A DNA stretch of 12,953 nucleotides from an uncultured Clostridia bacterium (GTDB lineage: Bacteria; Bacillota; Clostridia; Christensenellales; UBA1242), in assembly GCA_937911885.1 (NCBI GenBank), contig CALDPW010000078.1, positions 1 to 12,953 on the forward strand, read 5' to 3'. Positions 1 through 7,081 of the stretch are shown here, piece by piece (positions within the stretch are counted from its first letter, which is position 1; each line of letters starts with the position of its first letter). A model generated the notes under the pieces. The model worked only from the letters and a program-made list of their open reading frames with translations. It did no database searches and had not been told where the DNA came from. The position numbers and the translations under genes were made by a program.

Positions 1-5
1 AGCGA

Positions 6-54
6 GGATACCTTGAACAGTACAATGATTGTGTGTTCAAGGTATCCTTTTCTT
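6..54 (+). terminator. Strong hairpin with T-rich tail, likely terminator of a plus-strand gene left of the window
   Basis: A perfect 14-bp inverted repeat (GGATACCTTGAACA at 6-19, its complement at 34-47) with a 14-base loop is followed on the plus strand by TTTTCTT. The loop contains a further ACAAT/ATTGT pair. The T run lies on the plus-strand side only; the minus-strand side reads TCGCT up to the edge. It therefore best fits termination of a plus-strand gene entering from the left, converging on the dehydrogenase fragment. It also lies 5 bases beyond that fragment's stop codon, where other genes here have their terminators, so it may serve both directions. Confidence 0.6.
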
Positions 55-466
55 AACAATCGCCATTTTTGTAATTGTCGCATCTATCAATATTTTTAAT
101 GTCGCAACACGACATATATTCATGCAAAATAACCCTATCTCCAACTTTTAGGTTGCTAACATCTTCTCCAATTTGCTCAACAATACCAACAGTTTCATGT
201 CCCAAATATGTAACATCCGAACAAGGCATTGGATACAATGCAGTGCTTGGCCCTTGTTTGCAAGTGTAAAATGTTAAATCTGTTCCACAAATACCCGATT
301 GAATGTTTTTTACTTTAACCCAATTAGAGTTAGGCAATCTATCATCCTTAACAGTTTTAAATCTAACAGGCGAAAAGCATGCATGATATGCTTTTTTTGT
401 AAATTTGCTACATACCTGAATTAAACCAACTTTTAATACTTTCCCTTCAAATATTAGTGTTTTCAT
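53..466 (-). CDS. Zinc-dependent alcohol dehydrogenase (MDR family), N-terminal GroES-like domain only; truncated, possible pseudogene
   Basis: This 137-residue protein matches the N-terminal catalytic domain of medium-chain zinc dehydrogenases. Visible are the catalytic-zinc Cys60 in GICGTD, the GHE motif (His90, Glu91) followed by TVGIVEQIG, the VGDRV segment (108-112), and a cysteine cluster (Cys120, Cys121, Cys129, Cys137) where the structural-zinc lobe belongs. It stops inside that lobe, whereas family members run to about 340-400 residues with an NAD(P)-binding Rossmann domain, which is absent. Without it, dehydrogenase activity is not expected. ATG at 464-466 is preceded by GGGAG and is preferred to the TTG four codons upstream. 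The gap to the upstream GtrA-family gene is 12 bases, so they are probably cotranscribed. After the TAA the same frame stays open for the 17 codons to the window edge, so a nonsense mutation or sequence error cannot be excluded. Confidence 0.7.
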   Translation of the reverse strand: MKTLIFEGKVLKVGLIQVCSKFTKKAYHACFSPVRFKTVKDDRLPNSNWVKVKNIQSGICGTDLTFYTCKQGPSTALYPMPCSDVTYLGHETVGIVEQIGEDVSNLKVGDRVILHEYMSCCDIKNIDRCDNYKNGDC

Positions 467-478
467 AATAACTCCCAA

Positions 479-1072
479 TTAGTTATTTTGATTAATATCG
501 GATTGTTCTAATTCTTTATTTTCTTCAACAACTTCAAGTGTTTGTATTGTTGGATGCTCGTTGTTTTCAACAACTTCATCGTTTGCAACAACGCTTTGTT
601 CAACTTCGTTTGATGTAGCAGGTTCGTTGTTTTCAACAACTTGTGCACGTTTGTTTGTGTTAATGCTATTGCGATAAACAAAAAATCTGCAATACAAAAA
701 TTCAGTAACAAAGTTTATAATCATTGTAAAAGCTAAAACCAAAAAATCGTTCCAGCCTGCACCAACCAATGCTTCGCCCCACCAAATTGAAAGTGGAGTA
801 AATACTACATAAAACGCAAAAACTTTTAACATAGCAATTGGCACATTTGTTGCCGATTTAAATGTGTATTCACGATTAATAGTAAAATTCCAAAGAACCG
901 ATAGTGTTAACGAAATAAAATACGAAACACCATATTCGTTGCTTGCATCATTAAAAATTAATTGACTAAATAGGGCAAATGATCCAATTTGAATCACTCC
1001 TGCCGAAATTGAAATTAATGTAAATTTTATTAATTGCCATACATTTTGTTTTGTTGTTAATTTGTTATCCAT
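479..1072 (-). CDS. GtrA-family membrane protein with an acidic repetitive C-terminal tail
   Basis: A 197-residue protein whose first ~135 residues fit the GtrA family of small four-helix membrane proteins. These are linked to moving lipid-linked sugars (undecaprenyl-phosphate glucose in O-antigen glucosylation) or to polysaccharide and teichoic acid decoration. Visible are four hydrophobic segments, the family-typical NFTINREYTFKS stretch after helix two, and a final helix ending in CRFFVYR. From about residue 143 the protein becomes a Glu/Asn/Val-rich acidic tail in which VVENNE recurs 22 residues apart. Such a tail is not typical of the family and is probably cytoplasmic. The ATG has GGGGGAA just upstream, and an AT-rich gap separates it from the divergent methyltransferase gene. 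A glycosyltransferase partner, commonly adjacent, is not in the window. Confidence 0.85.
   Translation of the reverse strand: MDNKLTTKQNVWQLIKFTLISISAGVIQIGSFALFSQLIFNDASNEYGVSYFISLTLSVLWNFTINREYTFKSATNVPIAMLKVFAFYVVFTPLSIWWGEALVGAGWNDFLVLAFTMIINFVTEFLYCRFFVYRNSINTNKRAQVVENNEPATSNEVEQSVVANDEVVENNEHPTIQTLEVVEENKELEQSDINQNN
558..642. repeat. 19-bp direct repeat in the acidic tail of the GtrA-family gene
   Basis: An identical 19-base word (TCGTTGTTTTCAACAACTT on the plus strand) occurs at 558-576 and 624-642, exactly 66 bases (22 codons) apart. It encodes the repeated VVENNE segments. Looser relatives (TTCAACAACTT near 526, TTGCAACAACG near 583) flank it, suggesting that the tail grew by in-frame duplication. 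Confidence 0.7.
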
Positions 1073-1144
1073 AGCTATTCCCCCATAAGTTACTTTTAGT
1101 TTAACATAAAACTTTTTTATCTAAAAACAAATATTAAAAATTAC

Positions 1145-1173
1145 TTGTAATCCATAAGTTTAAATAATAAAAT
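1145..1173 (+). promoter_or_regulatory. Candidate sigma-A promoter for the rlmD-like gene
   Basis: TTGTAA (1145-1150) and TAAAAT (1168-1173) are separated by 17 bases. Transcription would begin near 1179-1182, which is at the start codon itself, and no Shine-Dalgarno motif precedes the ATG at 1182. The region is AT-rich, so the match is only suggestive. Confidence 0.4.
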
Positions 1174-1181
1174 AAATAGTG

Positions 1182-2489
1182 ATGTTACAAAAAAATTTAG
1201 AACTAGAACTTAATATTGAATCGCTAGGAATAAATGGCGAAGGAGTTGCAAAAGTTGATGGAGCTGTTGTTTTTGTTCCTTATGCACTACCAGGCGAAAA
1301 GATTTTGGCAAAAATAATATTTGCTAAAAGCAGTTTTTATGTAGCAAAAATACTAAACATAATAACCAGTTCCCCTTTTAGGGTTTTACCACCTTGTCCA
1401 TATTTTAATAAGTGTGGTGGCTGCGATATTCAACACCTATGCTACGAACAACAACTTTTATTTAAGCAAAACTTAGTTAAAAACAATTTAAAAAATATTG
1501 CAAAAGTAGATGTTAATGTTTTACCATGTGAGCCAAGCCCTAACACTTTGGAATACAGAAACAAATTTTCGTTTCCAATTTCAAAAAATGGCGTTGGAAT
1601 GTTTAAGCAAAACTCACATGAGATTATTAATATTGATAACTGCCATATTCAACAACCTTGGGCAAAAGATGTTATTCAAATTTTTAATGCATTTATAAAA
1701 CAATCGGGCAACAGTGTTTATGATGAACAAACAAAAAAAGGATTGTTAAAACATTTGGTTTGTCGCATGGAGCAAAATCAATTGCTTGTATGTGTTGTAA
1801 TTAATGGTTCAAAGTTAAAAAATGCAAACCTTTTAATTGAAATGTTAAAACAAAAATTTAATAAATTTGGATTAATAACCAACATTAACACACTGTGCAA
1901 TAATGTTATTTTTGGTGATAAGTTCGAATATATTTATGGGTTAAAAAACATAACCATTTCACAAAATCAAGTGTTGTTTAATGTGAGCATAAACAGCTTT
2001 TTACAAGTTAATTCACAAATTGCAAACTTGATTTATGATAATGTAACTAATCAAGTTGAAAACGAAGTTGTTGTTAATGCCTATTCGGGAGCAGGATTGC
2101 TTACAGCAATGCTTGCAAAAAAGGCAAAACAAGTTTATGGAATTGAAATTGTTGACTCGGCGCACCTAAATGCCGAAGAGTTAATTAAGCTTAATTCCAT
2201 AACAAATGTAAAAAATATATGTGGCGATGTTAAAATCGAGTTACCAAAAATTAAAAATTTTGATACAATCGTATTAGATCCACCACGAAAAGGGTGCGAC
2301 AAATCGGTAATAGATTTAATTAACAATCAAAAACCAAATAAAATTGTTTATGTTTCATGCGATAGTGCAACACTAAGCAGAGACATTAAAAACTTAACAA
2401 ATTATTCGGTAGAACTTATTAAGCCATTTGATATGTTTCCTCAAACCAAACATGTTGAAACATTGGCTATACTAAAATTAAAGGATTAA
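1182..2489 (+). CDS. rlmD: 23S rRNA (uracil-C5)-methyltransferase, RlmD/RumA (TrmA) family
   Basis: A full-length (435-residue) SAM-dependent RNA m5U methyltransferase. In order it shows an N-terminal TRAM domain (about 1-60, with the IESLGINGEGVAK signature), Fe-S cluster cysteines at 72, 78, 81 and 154 (PPCPYFNKCGGC and NCHIQ), and a Rossmann methyltransferase domain. That domain has the SAM motif NAYSGAGLLT (~299-308), LDPPRKG (~365-371), the catalytic cysteine in YVSCDS (~393) and the general base glutamate in KHVETLA (~426). The family methylates U1939 and, in Gram-positive RlmCD, also U747; which target applies here cannot be decided. I place the start at ATG 1182 because GTG 1179 adds only one residue; neither has a Shine-Dalgarno. 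It is followed after 3 bases by a flavodoxin-fold gene whose ribosome site lies in this gene's last codons. Confidence 0.92.
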   Translation: MLQKNLELELNIESLGINGEGVAKVDGAVVFVPYALPGEKILAKIIFAKSSFYVAKILNIITSSPFRVLPPCPYFNKCGGCDIQHLCYEQQLLFKQNLVKNNLKNIAKVDVNVLPCEPSPNTLEYRNKFSFPISKNGVGMFKQNSHEIINIDNCHIQQPWAKDVIQIFNAFIKQSGNSVYDEQTKKGLLKHLVCRMEQNQLLVCVVINGSKLKNANLLIEMLKQKFNKFGLITNINTLCNNVIFGDKFEYIYGLKNITISQNQVLFNVSINSFLQVNSQIANLIYDNVTNQVENEVVVNAYSGAGLLTAMLAKKAKQVYGIEIVDSAHLNAEELIKLNSITNVKNICGDVKIELPKIKNFDTIVLDPPRKGCDKSVIDLINNQKPNKIVYVSCDSATLSRDIKNLTNYSVELIKPFDMFPQTKHVETLAILKLKD

Positions 2490-2492
2490 ATT

Positions 2493-2990
2493 ATGAAAGC
2501 AATAGTATATGAAAGTAACTCGGGATTTACACAAAAATATGCAAAAATGCTATCCGAAAAAACTGGCCTAAGCTACTACTCAACAAAAGAAGCAAAAAAA
2601 CAACTAAAAAAAGGCGACGAAGTATTTTTTATGGGTTGGATTTTTGGTTCCAAAATTATGGGATTTAAAAAAGCCAATAAAAAATATAAACTTTTAGGAT
2701 GTGCAGCTGTTGGAATATCGGAAGCTAGCAACAAATATAAAAACGAACTAATAAAAAATAACAAAATTGAAACAATCAACTTTTTCTATTTGCGTGGAGG
2801 TTTTGATTTAAGCAAACTTAAAGGTGCAAAAGCAAACTTGGTTAAAGTGTTAATTAAAACCCTAGAACGTGACACACAAGTAAAAGGATGCAAAAAGGAA
2901 GATAGAGAGTTGCTTAGAATTTTTAAAAATGGCGCAAACTTTGTTGACGAACGCAATTTAGCTCCAATATTAAAATTTGTTAACAACTAA
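2493..2990 (+). CDS. Flavodoxin-fold protein
   Basis: A 165-residue protein beginning MKAIVYESNSGFTQKYA, a beta strand followed by a flavodoxin-type phosphate-binding loop (Ser/Thr-rich, residues 7-14). EVFFMGWIFGSKIMGF (~43-58) fits the second strand and FMN-side loop, and AAVGISEAS a later strand. It resembles the flavodoxin-domain group that includes HemG-like proteins, but is short and Lys-rich, and its C-terminal third (EDRELLRIFKNGANFVDERNL) is divergent. FMN binding and electron transfer are inferred from the fold; the partner is unknown. AAGGA at 2481-2485, inside the end of the rlmD-like gene, serves as its ribosome site, 7 bases before the ATG, so the two genes are coupled. A bidirectional terminator follows at once. 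Confidence 0.75.
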   Translation: MKAIVYESNSGFTQKYAKMLSEKTGLSYYSTKEAKKQLKKGDEVFFMGWIFGSKIMGFKKANKKYKLLGCAAVGISEASNKYKNELIKNNKIETINFFYLRGGFDLSKLKGAKANLVKVLIKTLERDTQVKGCKKEDRELLRIFKNGANFVDERNLAPILKFVNN

Positions 2991-3020
2991 AAAAGAACAC
3001 TGCTTTTAGTGTTCTTTTTT
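2989..3020. terminator. Bidirectional intrinsic terminator between converging genes
   Basis: AAAAAAGAACACT (2989-3001) pairs perfectly with AGTGTTCTTTTTT (3008-3020) around the 6-base loop GCTTTT, giving a 13-bp stem with A and T runs at both ends. It lies between the flavodoxin-fold gene (plus) and yqeY (minus) and can end both transcripts. Confidence 0.93.
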
Positions 3021-3027
3021 TTATTGA

Positions 3028-3450
3028 TTAAAAGTTTTTAAGTTCGTCACTTACCATTTTCATATCAACTCTGCTACCATATTCTGTTTTGAAGTGTCTC
3101 ATAACAGCAGGAATTGATCTGTCTGGCAATGTTAAAATAATTTCGTGAATTTCTTCGGCTGTTAACATTGTTGGCAAATATTGAGCAATTGCATCACGTT
3201 GAATAATAATATTGTTTTGTTCTTGAGCATTGCCAACTTTTGCATAGTTTTCAGCTTCTTCGGTTAATTCTTTAATTGTTTTTTGAATAATTCTAATCAT
3301 GTCGTCGTCGCCAACTTCACGTTTAGTAAGTCTTGCTTCAATTTGAGCTTGCATATATTTGTTAACTAAAATTGAATAAATAGCTCTTAAATTGTGGTCA
3401 CGAGATTTTACAGCTGCCACATTTGCTTTTTTAATTTCATCAATTATCAT
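3028..3450 (-). CDS. yqeY: YqeY family protein (GatB/YqeY domain)
   Basis: A 140-residue protein, close to the family's usual ~148. It is helical throughout and shows the YqeY pattern: an N-terminal helix (IDEIKKANVAAVKSRD), a central segment RIIQKTIKELTEEAENYAKVGN, QYLPTMLTAEEI, and a C-terminal VMRHFKTEYGSRVDMKMVSDELK. The family shares its fold with the tail domain of GatB, the tRNA-amidotransferase subunit, and is thought to act on tRNA or RNA, but its function is not established. The ATG overlaps the end of the upstream reductase-like gene by 11 bases. GAGGT inside that gene gives a well-placed ribosome site, so translation is probably coupled. Confidence 0.9.
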   Translation of the reverse strand: MIIDEIKKANVAAVKSRDHNLRAIYSILVNKYMQAQIEARLTKREVGDDDMIRIIQKTIKELTEEAENYAKVGNAQEQNNIIIQRDAIAQYLPTMLTAEEIHEIILTLPDRSIPAVMRHFKTEYGSRVDMKMVSDELKNF

Positions 3451-4513
3451 TTTTTACCTCCACAACCTTTCCGGATGTTTGTTTTTCATATTTTTTAGGT
3501 TTTAATAAGTGTTTATCAATTAGGTTTTCAATCATCATACTGCGCTTTCCATCTTCAATTTCTTTAACCATAAAATAAATTCTGTGGTTAACTGGGGTTG
3601 CAATACTTAATTGTTTTCCTAAATGAATAAAATAACCATTTAAGTAATCAATTTCGCTTTTAACATTATTTTCAATGCTTGTCATTAACGACGAAACAAC
3701 TTTGCCGTTTTTCTTGCGCAATCTTCTTAAAATACGTCTGCGATATAACCATGCATCGAGTCCACTATCAACAAACTTATAGTAATCTAGCGAACCATAA
3801 TTTTTAACTTTAACTTTTAGAGATTTTGCAAGCTTCATATCTTCAAAAATTAAACGATTAATGGTCTTTTTAGCATTTGGAACCATCATAGTTGTTCCCA
3901 AGTTATAACCTGTTAGTGCACCAAGTGAACCAATAATGCTGTTAATTATTGTGCGTGACCAAATATCACCAATAATGTTTGAGCTAATTTCGGTTGGAGC
4001 AATGCAGGACAAAACGTTTTGCATAATTGCCAAGTAAGATTCGCTTTCGTGTCCAAAATTGCCAACAATCATATTGCCTGGTTTTGTAACTTCCATAGAT
4101 GCTTTGTTATGACGAGTTGCAGTCCAGTTAATAATTAAAGCAAACAAACGGTTTGTGCCAACAGTTTTTAACATTTGCTCAACATTCATAACATTTTGAG
4201 ATGAAACAATAATGCCATTTTCATTTAAGTATTTTAAACTTTGTTTTGCAACATCGGCAGCATCGTAAGCCTTTGTTAAAACAAATATAATATCTTTTTT
4301 TGAAGTGAAACCATTAACTCCGTTAACAGCTTTAACTAAAACATTTTTGTTTCCAAATGCGCCAGTTATTTCAAGATTAACATAATTATCTAGCACAATG
4401 TCGCTGTTATAACGTTTTGCAACTTCAACATCATAGCCCTTTTCGGATAGTAGCGCCGAAATAACGCCACCAACAGCACCAGCCCCAACAATGCCAATTT
4501 TTATTTTTTCCAT
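3440..4513 (-). CDS. Ketopantoate reductase-like (PanE/ApbA family) dehydrogenase
   Basis: A 357-residue protein of the 2-dehydropantoate 2-reductase family, which reduces ketopantoate to pantoate with NADPH for pantothenate and CoA synthesis. An N-terminal Rossmann fold carries GIVGAGAVGG (7-16). Lys81 in LTKAYDA and Asn107 match the family's conserved first-domain residues. In the C-terminal helical domain, IWSRTIINS (184-192) aligns with the W-x-K-x-x-x-N segment, but the position usually held by the catalytic lysine (Lys176 in E. coli PanE) is Arg187. The glutamate in SEIDYLNGY (Glu287) is kept. It is about 50 residues longer than typical, with an Arg/Lys-rich insertion (258-268) and a basic tail. 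The lysine change and basic insertion make a different 2-oxoacid substrate possible. It is first in an operon with yqeY, behind a near-consensus promoter, with GGAG before the ATG. Confidence 0.8.
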   Translation of the reverse strand: MEKIKIGIVGAGAVGGVISALLSEKGYDVEVAKRYNSDIVLDNYVNLEITGAFGNKNVLVKAVNGVNGFTSKKDIIFVLTKAYDAADVAKQSLKYLNENGIIVSSQNVMNVEQMLKTVGTNRLFALIINWTATRHNKASMEVTKPGNMIVGNFGHESESYLAIMQNVLSCIAPTEISSNIIGDIWSRTIINSIIGSLGALTGYNLGTTMMVPNAKKTINRLIFEDMKLAKSLKVKVKNYGSLDYYKFVDSGLDAWLYRRRILRRLRKKNGKVVSSLMTSIENNVKSEIDYLNGYFIHLGKQLSIATPVNHRIYFMVKEIEDGKRSMMIENLIDKHLLKPKKYEKQTSGKVVEVKNDN

Positions 4514-4560
4514 TAAATTTCTCCGTGTTAATTTAATAATATATTAACTAATACATAGTA

Positions 4561-4590
4561 ATTATAACCAAACTTTTTGCCATATGTCAA
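4561..4590 (-). promoter_or_regulatory. Near-consensus sigma-A promoter of the ketopantoate reductase-like/yqeY operon
   Basis: On the minus strand TTGACA (4585-4590) and TATAAT (4561-4566), both perfect consensus hexamers, are separated by 18 bases. Transcription would start near 4554, leaving a leader of about 40 bases with GGAG before the ATG. It lies just downstream of the tmk terminator, separating the two transcription units. Confidence 0.85.
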
Positions 4591-4601
4591 ACTCCCCAAA
4601 C

Positions 4602-4630
4602 AAAAAAGAACGACTAATCGTTCTCTTTTT
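4602..4630 (-). terminator. Intrinsic terminator of the acyltransferase-pepF-tmk operon, overlapping the tmk stop codon
   Basis: GAACGA (4608-4613) pairs with TCGTTC (4618-4623) around the loop CTAA, with flanking A/T runs extending the stem past one mismatch. On the minus strand the hairpin is followed by TTTTTT. The stop codon of tmk (TAG, 4614-4616) lies in the loop, so the final codons form one arm of the terminator. Confidence 0.87.
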
Positions 4631-5285
4631 GTAGTATTTCTTCAATAATTAATTCCGAAATTTCCTCAATTGATAACAATTTATCGTTCTTAACGCAGTT
4701 AATAACGCTCCATCCAAATTTGTTTGCAACATATTTTCCTGCATTATACGCTTTTGTTAAATGATCAACATCGGCTTCGTGAATGTCAACTTTGTTACCT
4801 GTTTTGTATGCGCCACGAGCATCGGCAAGTTTTTTGCTAAACGCAACAGGAACATCTAAAAATATTACCATATCTGGCTTAGGAAGCTTTAAAATTCCAA
4901 ACTCAAAGTTATTAACATAATCTAAAAATTTATCAAGTTCTTGTTTATCATCAATTAAAGCTGCTTGATGAAGCATTGTTGATTGAACATATCTATCAAA
5001 AACAATACTACCACCGTTATCAATGTGTTGCTTGTGTTTTTGCATTGTGCAAAGTCTATCAACAGCATAAAGTGAATTTGCTTGATAAGCATCCAAACAT
5101 CCAGTTGCCCCAAAATCACCATTTAAATACATTCTAACAGGTTCACACGCTGGCGAATCGTAATTAGGAAAACATTGCAAAATGCAATTGCAACCCAATT
5201 TGTTTAATCTTTCACATAATAATTTTGATTGTGTGTTTTTTCCGCAACCATCAGTTCCTTCAATAACAATAAGTTTATTTTTCAT
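4614..5285 (-). CDS. tmk: Thymidylate kinase (dTMP kinase) family
   Basis: A 223-residue P-loop kinase that fits dTMP kinase, which phosphorylates dTMP to dTDP in dTTP synthesis. Visible are the P-loop GTDGCGKNTQ (10-19), with Asn where Ser is usual after the lysine, the FPNYDSPACEPVRMYLNG segment, YAVDRL (73-78), the DRY motif in VFDRYVQST (97-99), VIFLDVP strand three, and a lid-like KLADARGAYK region. The FPNY-type substrate region belongs to a clade common in clostridia and differs from the E. coli enzyme, so another nucleotide monophosphate substrate is possible. The ATG has AGGGGAG 7 bases upstream, overlapping the stop of pepF 12 bases away. It is last in a four-gene unit and ends in a terminator formed partly from its own coding sequence. 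Confidence 0.87.
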   Translation of the reverse strand: MKNKLIVIEGTDGCGKNTQSKLLCERLNKLGCNCILQCFPNYDSPACEPVRMYLNGDFGATGCLDAYQANSLYAVDRLCTMQKHKQHIDNGGSIVFDRYVQSTMLHQAALIDDKQELDKFLDYVNNFEFGILKLPKPDMVIFLDVPVAFSKKLADARGAYKTGNKVDIHEADVDHLTKAYNAGKYVANKFGWSVINCVKNDKLLSIEEISELIIEEILQKEND

Positions 5286-5297
5286 TTGAACACTCCC

Positions 5298-7073
5298 CTA
5301 AATTAATTTTTCTAATTGATCTACTGCTTTTTTTAGTTCGGCAAAAGCCAACTCATATGGACAATTGCTTGTTAAATCAACACCAGCATTTTTTAAAATG
5401 TTAATGCTATAATCACTAGCCCCTGCACTTAAAAATTTGAAATAATTTTTTAAGTCGCAATTGTTTCCTTGCAACACTTTTAATGCAAGTGACACTGCCG
5501 AAATTAAACCAGTTGCATATTTGTAAACATAAAACGATCTGTAAAAATGTGGAACACAGCTCCAGTGATATTTTTTAATATCGTCATTTTTAACTCCTGG
5601 ATTATATGTTGCATTTAAATCGTAATAACACTTGTTTAAAATCTCTTTGCTAATTGGAGCATTGTTTGCAACCAAGTTGTGTGCTTGTTCTTCAAATTCG
5701 GAATATTGCATTTGTCTAAAAATTGTTCCATTAAACAAATTTATATACCTATCTAAAAAGTAAAGTTTTTCTTGATTGGTTTTAGCATTATTTAAAAAGT
5801 AATGTGTTAATAAAACTTCGTTAAATGTGCTTGCAATTTCTGCTAAGAAAATTGTGTAATCATGTGTTTCGTATGGTTGAGCCTTGCAAGTTAAATACGA
5901 ATGCATTGCATGGCCAAGTTCGTGTGCCAAAGTAAACACATCACTAATGTCACCAACAAAGTTTAATAATATTATTGGAGTTTCATCATAAGAGTTTGTT
6001 TCATATCCACCACTCTTTTTATCTTTGGTTGGATAAACATCAATCCACCTATCATTAAATGCTTGTTTAACAACATTAACATATTCGTCCCCTAATGGCT
6101 TTAATGCTTCCAGCACAATTGTTTTTGCTTCTTCAAAAGTGAACTTTTTGTCAATATCATTACAGATACTAACATTAACATCATAGAAGGTTAATTCTTC
6201 AACACCCAAAGCTTTTTTGCGCAACTCATAATATTTTTTTGTAATTGGCAAAGCTAAGCGCACTTGTTCTTTAAGTTTTTTGTAAAGTTGCTTAGGAATG
6301 TTATCACCATAAAGTGCAGCTTCAAATGTGTTATTAAACTTGCGAGCCTTGGCATAAAACAAATCGGCTTTAAGGTTTGTAATGTAGTTTAACGATATTG
6401 TATTGTTAAAGTTTTCAAATTGCTTATAGTAACTTTTATAAGCATTTTGTCTTAACACTCTATCCTTGTTTTTAATTAAAACAACATAGTCGGAATAAGA
6501 AGATATTTTATGAGCTTCCCCTTTGCTATCAAGCGCATCGTCAAATTTAAAATCAACATCGGCAAGGCTGTTAAACACATCGCTAGTGTCGCCAGCAAAG
6601 CTTCCAACTGCACTAAGCAAAGCTTCTTCTTTTTCGCTTAGCACATGTTTTTTATCACGCAACAAATCTTTAAAATAAAACTTGTAATTTTTAAAACGCT
6701 TATCTTTTTGCAAGGATGTTAAATATTCTTCACTATAACTTAAAAGTTCTGGTTCAACAAAACTATCTTCTTGACCAATTATGGTTGCAAGATTTTCAAG
6801 TTGTGTAGTCATTTCACCATAAGCCGAATTGCTAAGGCAAGTGTTAAAGTTGTTTGATGCATACATATATAACCTTGTTAACAACAAATCACATTGTTTG
6901 CTTTTTTGCAAATATTCAAACAACACATCAGCATTTCCAAGCTTTTGTTTGTAGCTAGCAAACACTCCAACAAACTTTTTAAGTTTTTTAAAATCGGCTT
7001 GCCAACTTTTATCATCTTTGTAAAATTTGGATAAATCCCAAGTATATTTTGTTTCAACTTCGCTTCGTAACAT
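5298..7073 (-). CDS. pepF: Oligoendopeptidase F (M3B family zinc metallopeptidase)
   Basis: A full-length 591-residue cytoplasmic metallopeptidase that cleaves short oligopeptides, recycling peptides from uptake or protein turnover. The zinc site is explicit: HELGH at 384-388 (His384, Glu385, His388) within LAHELGHAMHSY, and the third ligand Glu412 in FLAEIASTFNE. The N-terminal KYTWDLSKFYKDDKSW, the helical domain and the C-terminal YATGLISAVSLALKVLQG are typical of PepF rather than of thimet or PepA-like M3A enzymes. No signal peptide is seen. It starts 8 bases after the zinc-ribbon membrane gene, with AGGAGAGG before its ATG, and its stop merges with the tmk ribosome site, so it is embedded in the operon. 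Confidence 0.95.
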   Translation of the reverse strand: MLRSEVETKYTWDLSKFYKDDKSWQADFKKLKKFVGVFASYKQKLGNADVLFEYLQKSKQCDLLLTRLYMYASNNFNTCLSNSAYGEMTTQLENLATIIGQEDSFVEPELLSYSEEYLTSLQKDKRFKNYKFYFKDLLRDKKHVLSEKEEALLSAVGSFAGDTSDVFNSLADVDFKFDDALDSKGEAHKISSYSDYVVLIKNKDRVLRQNAYKSYYKQFENFNNTISLNYITNLKADLFYAKARKFNNTFEAALYGDNIPKQLYKKLKEQVRLALPITKKYYELRKKALGVEELTFYDVNVSICNDIDKKFTFEEAKTIVLEALKPLGDEYVNVVKQAFNDRWIDVYPTKDKKSGGYETNSYDETPIILLNFVGDISDVFTLAHELGHAMHSYLTCKAQPYETHDYTIFLAEIASTFNEVLLTHYFLNNAKTNQEKLYFLDRYINLFNGTIFRQMQYSEFEEQAHNLVANNAPISKEILNKCYYDLNATYNPGVKNDDIKKYHWSCVPHFYRSFYVYKYATGLISAVSLALKVLQGNNCDLKNYFKFLSAGASDYSINILKNAGVDLTSNCPYELAFAELKKAVDQLEKLI

Positions 7074-7081
7074 AACCTCTC

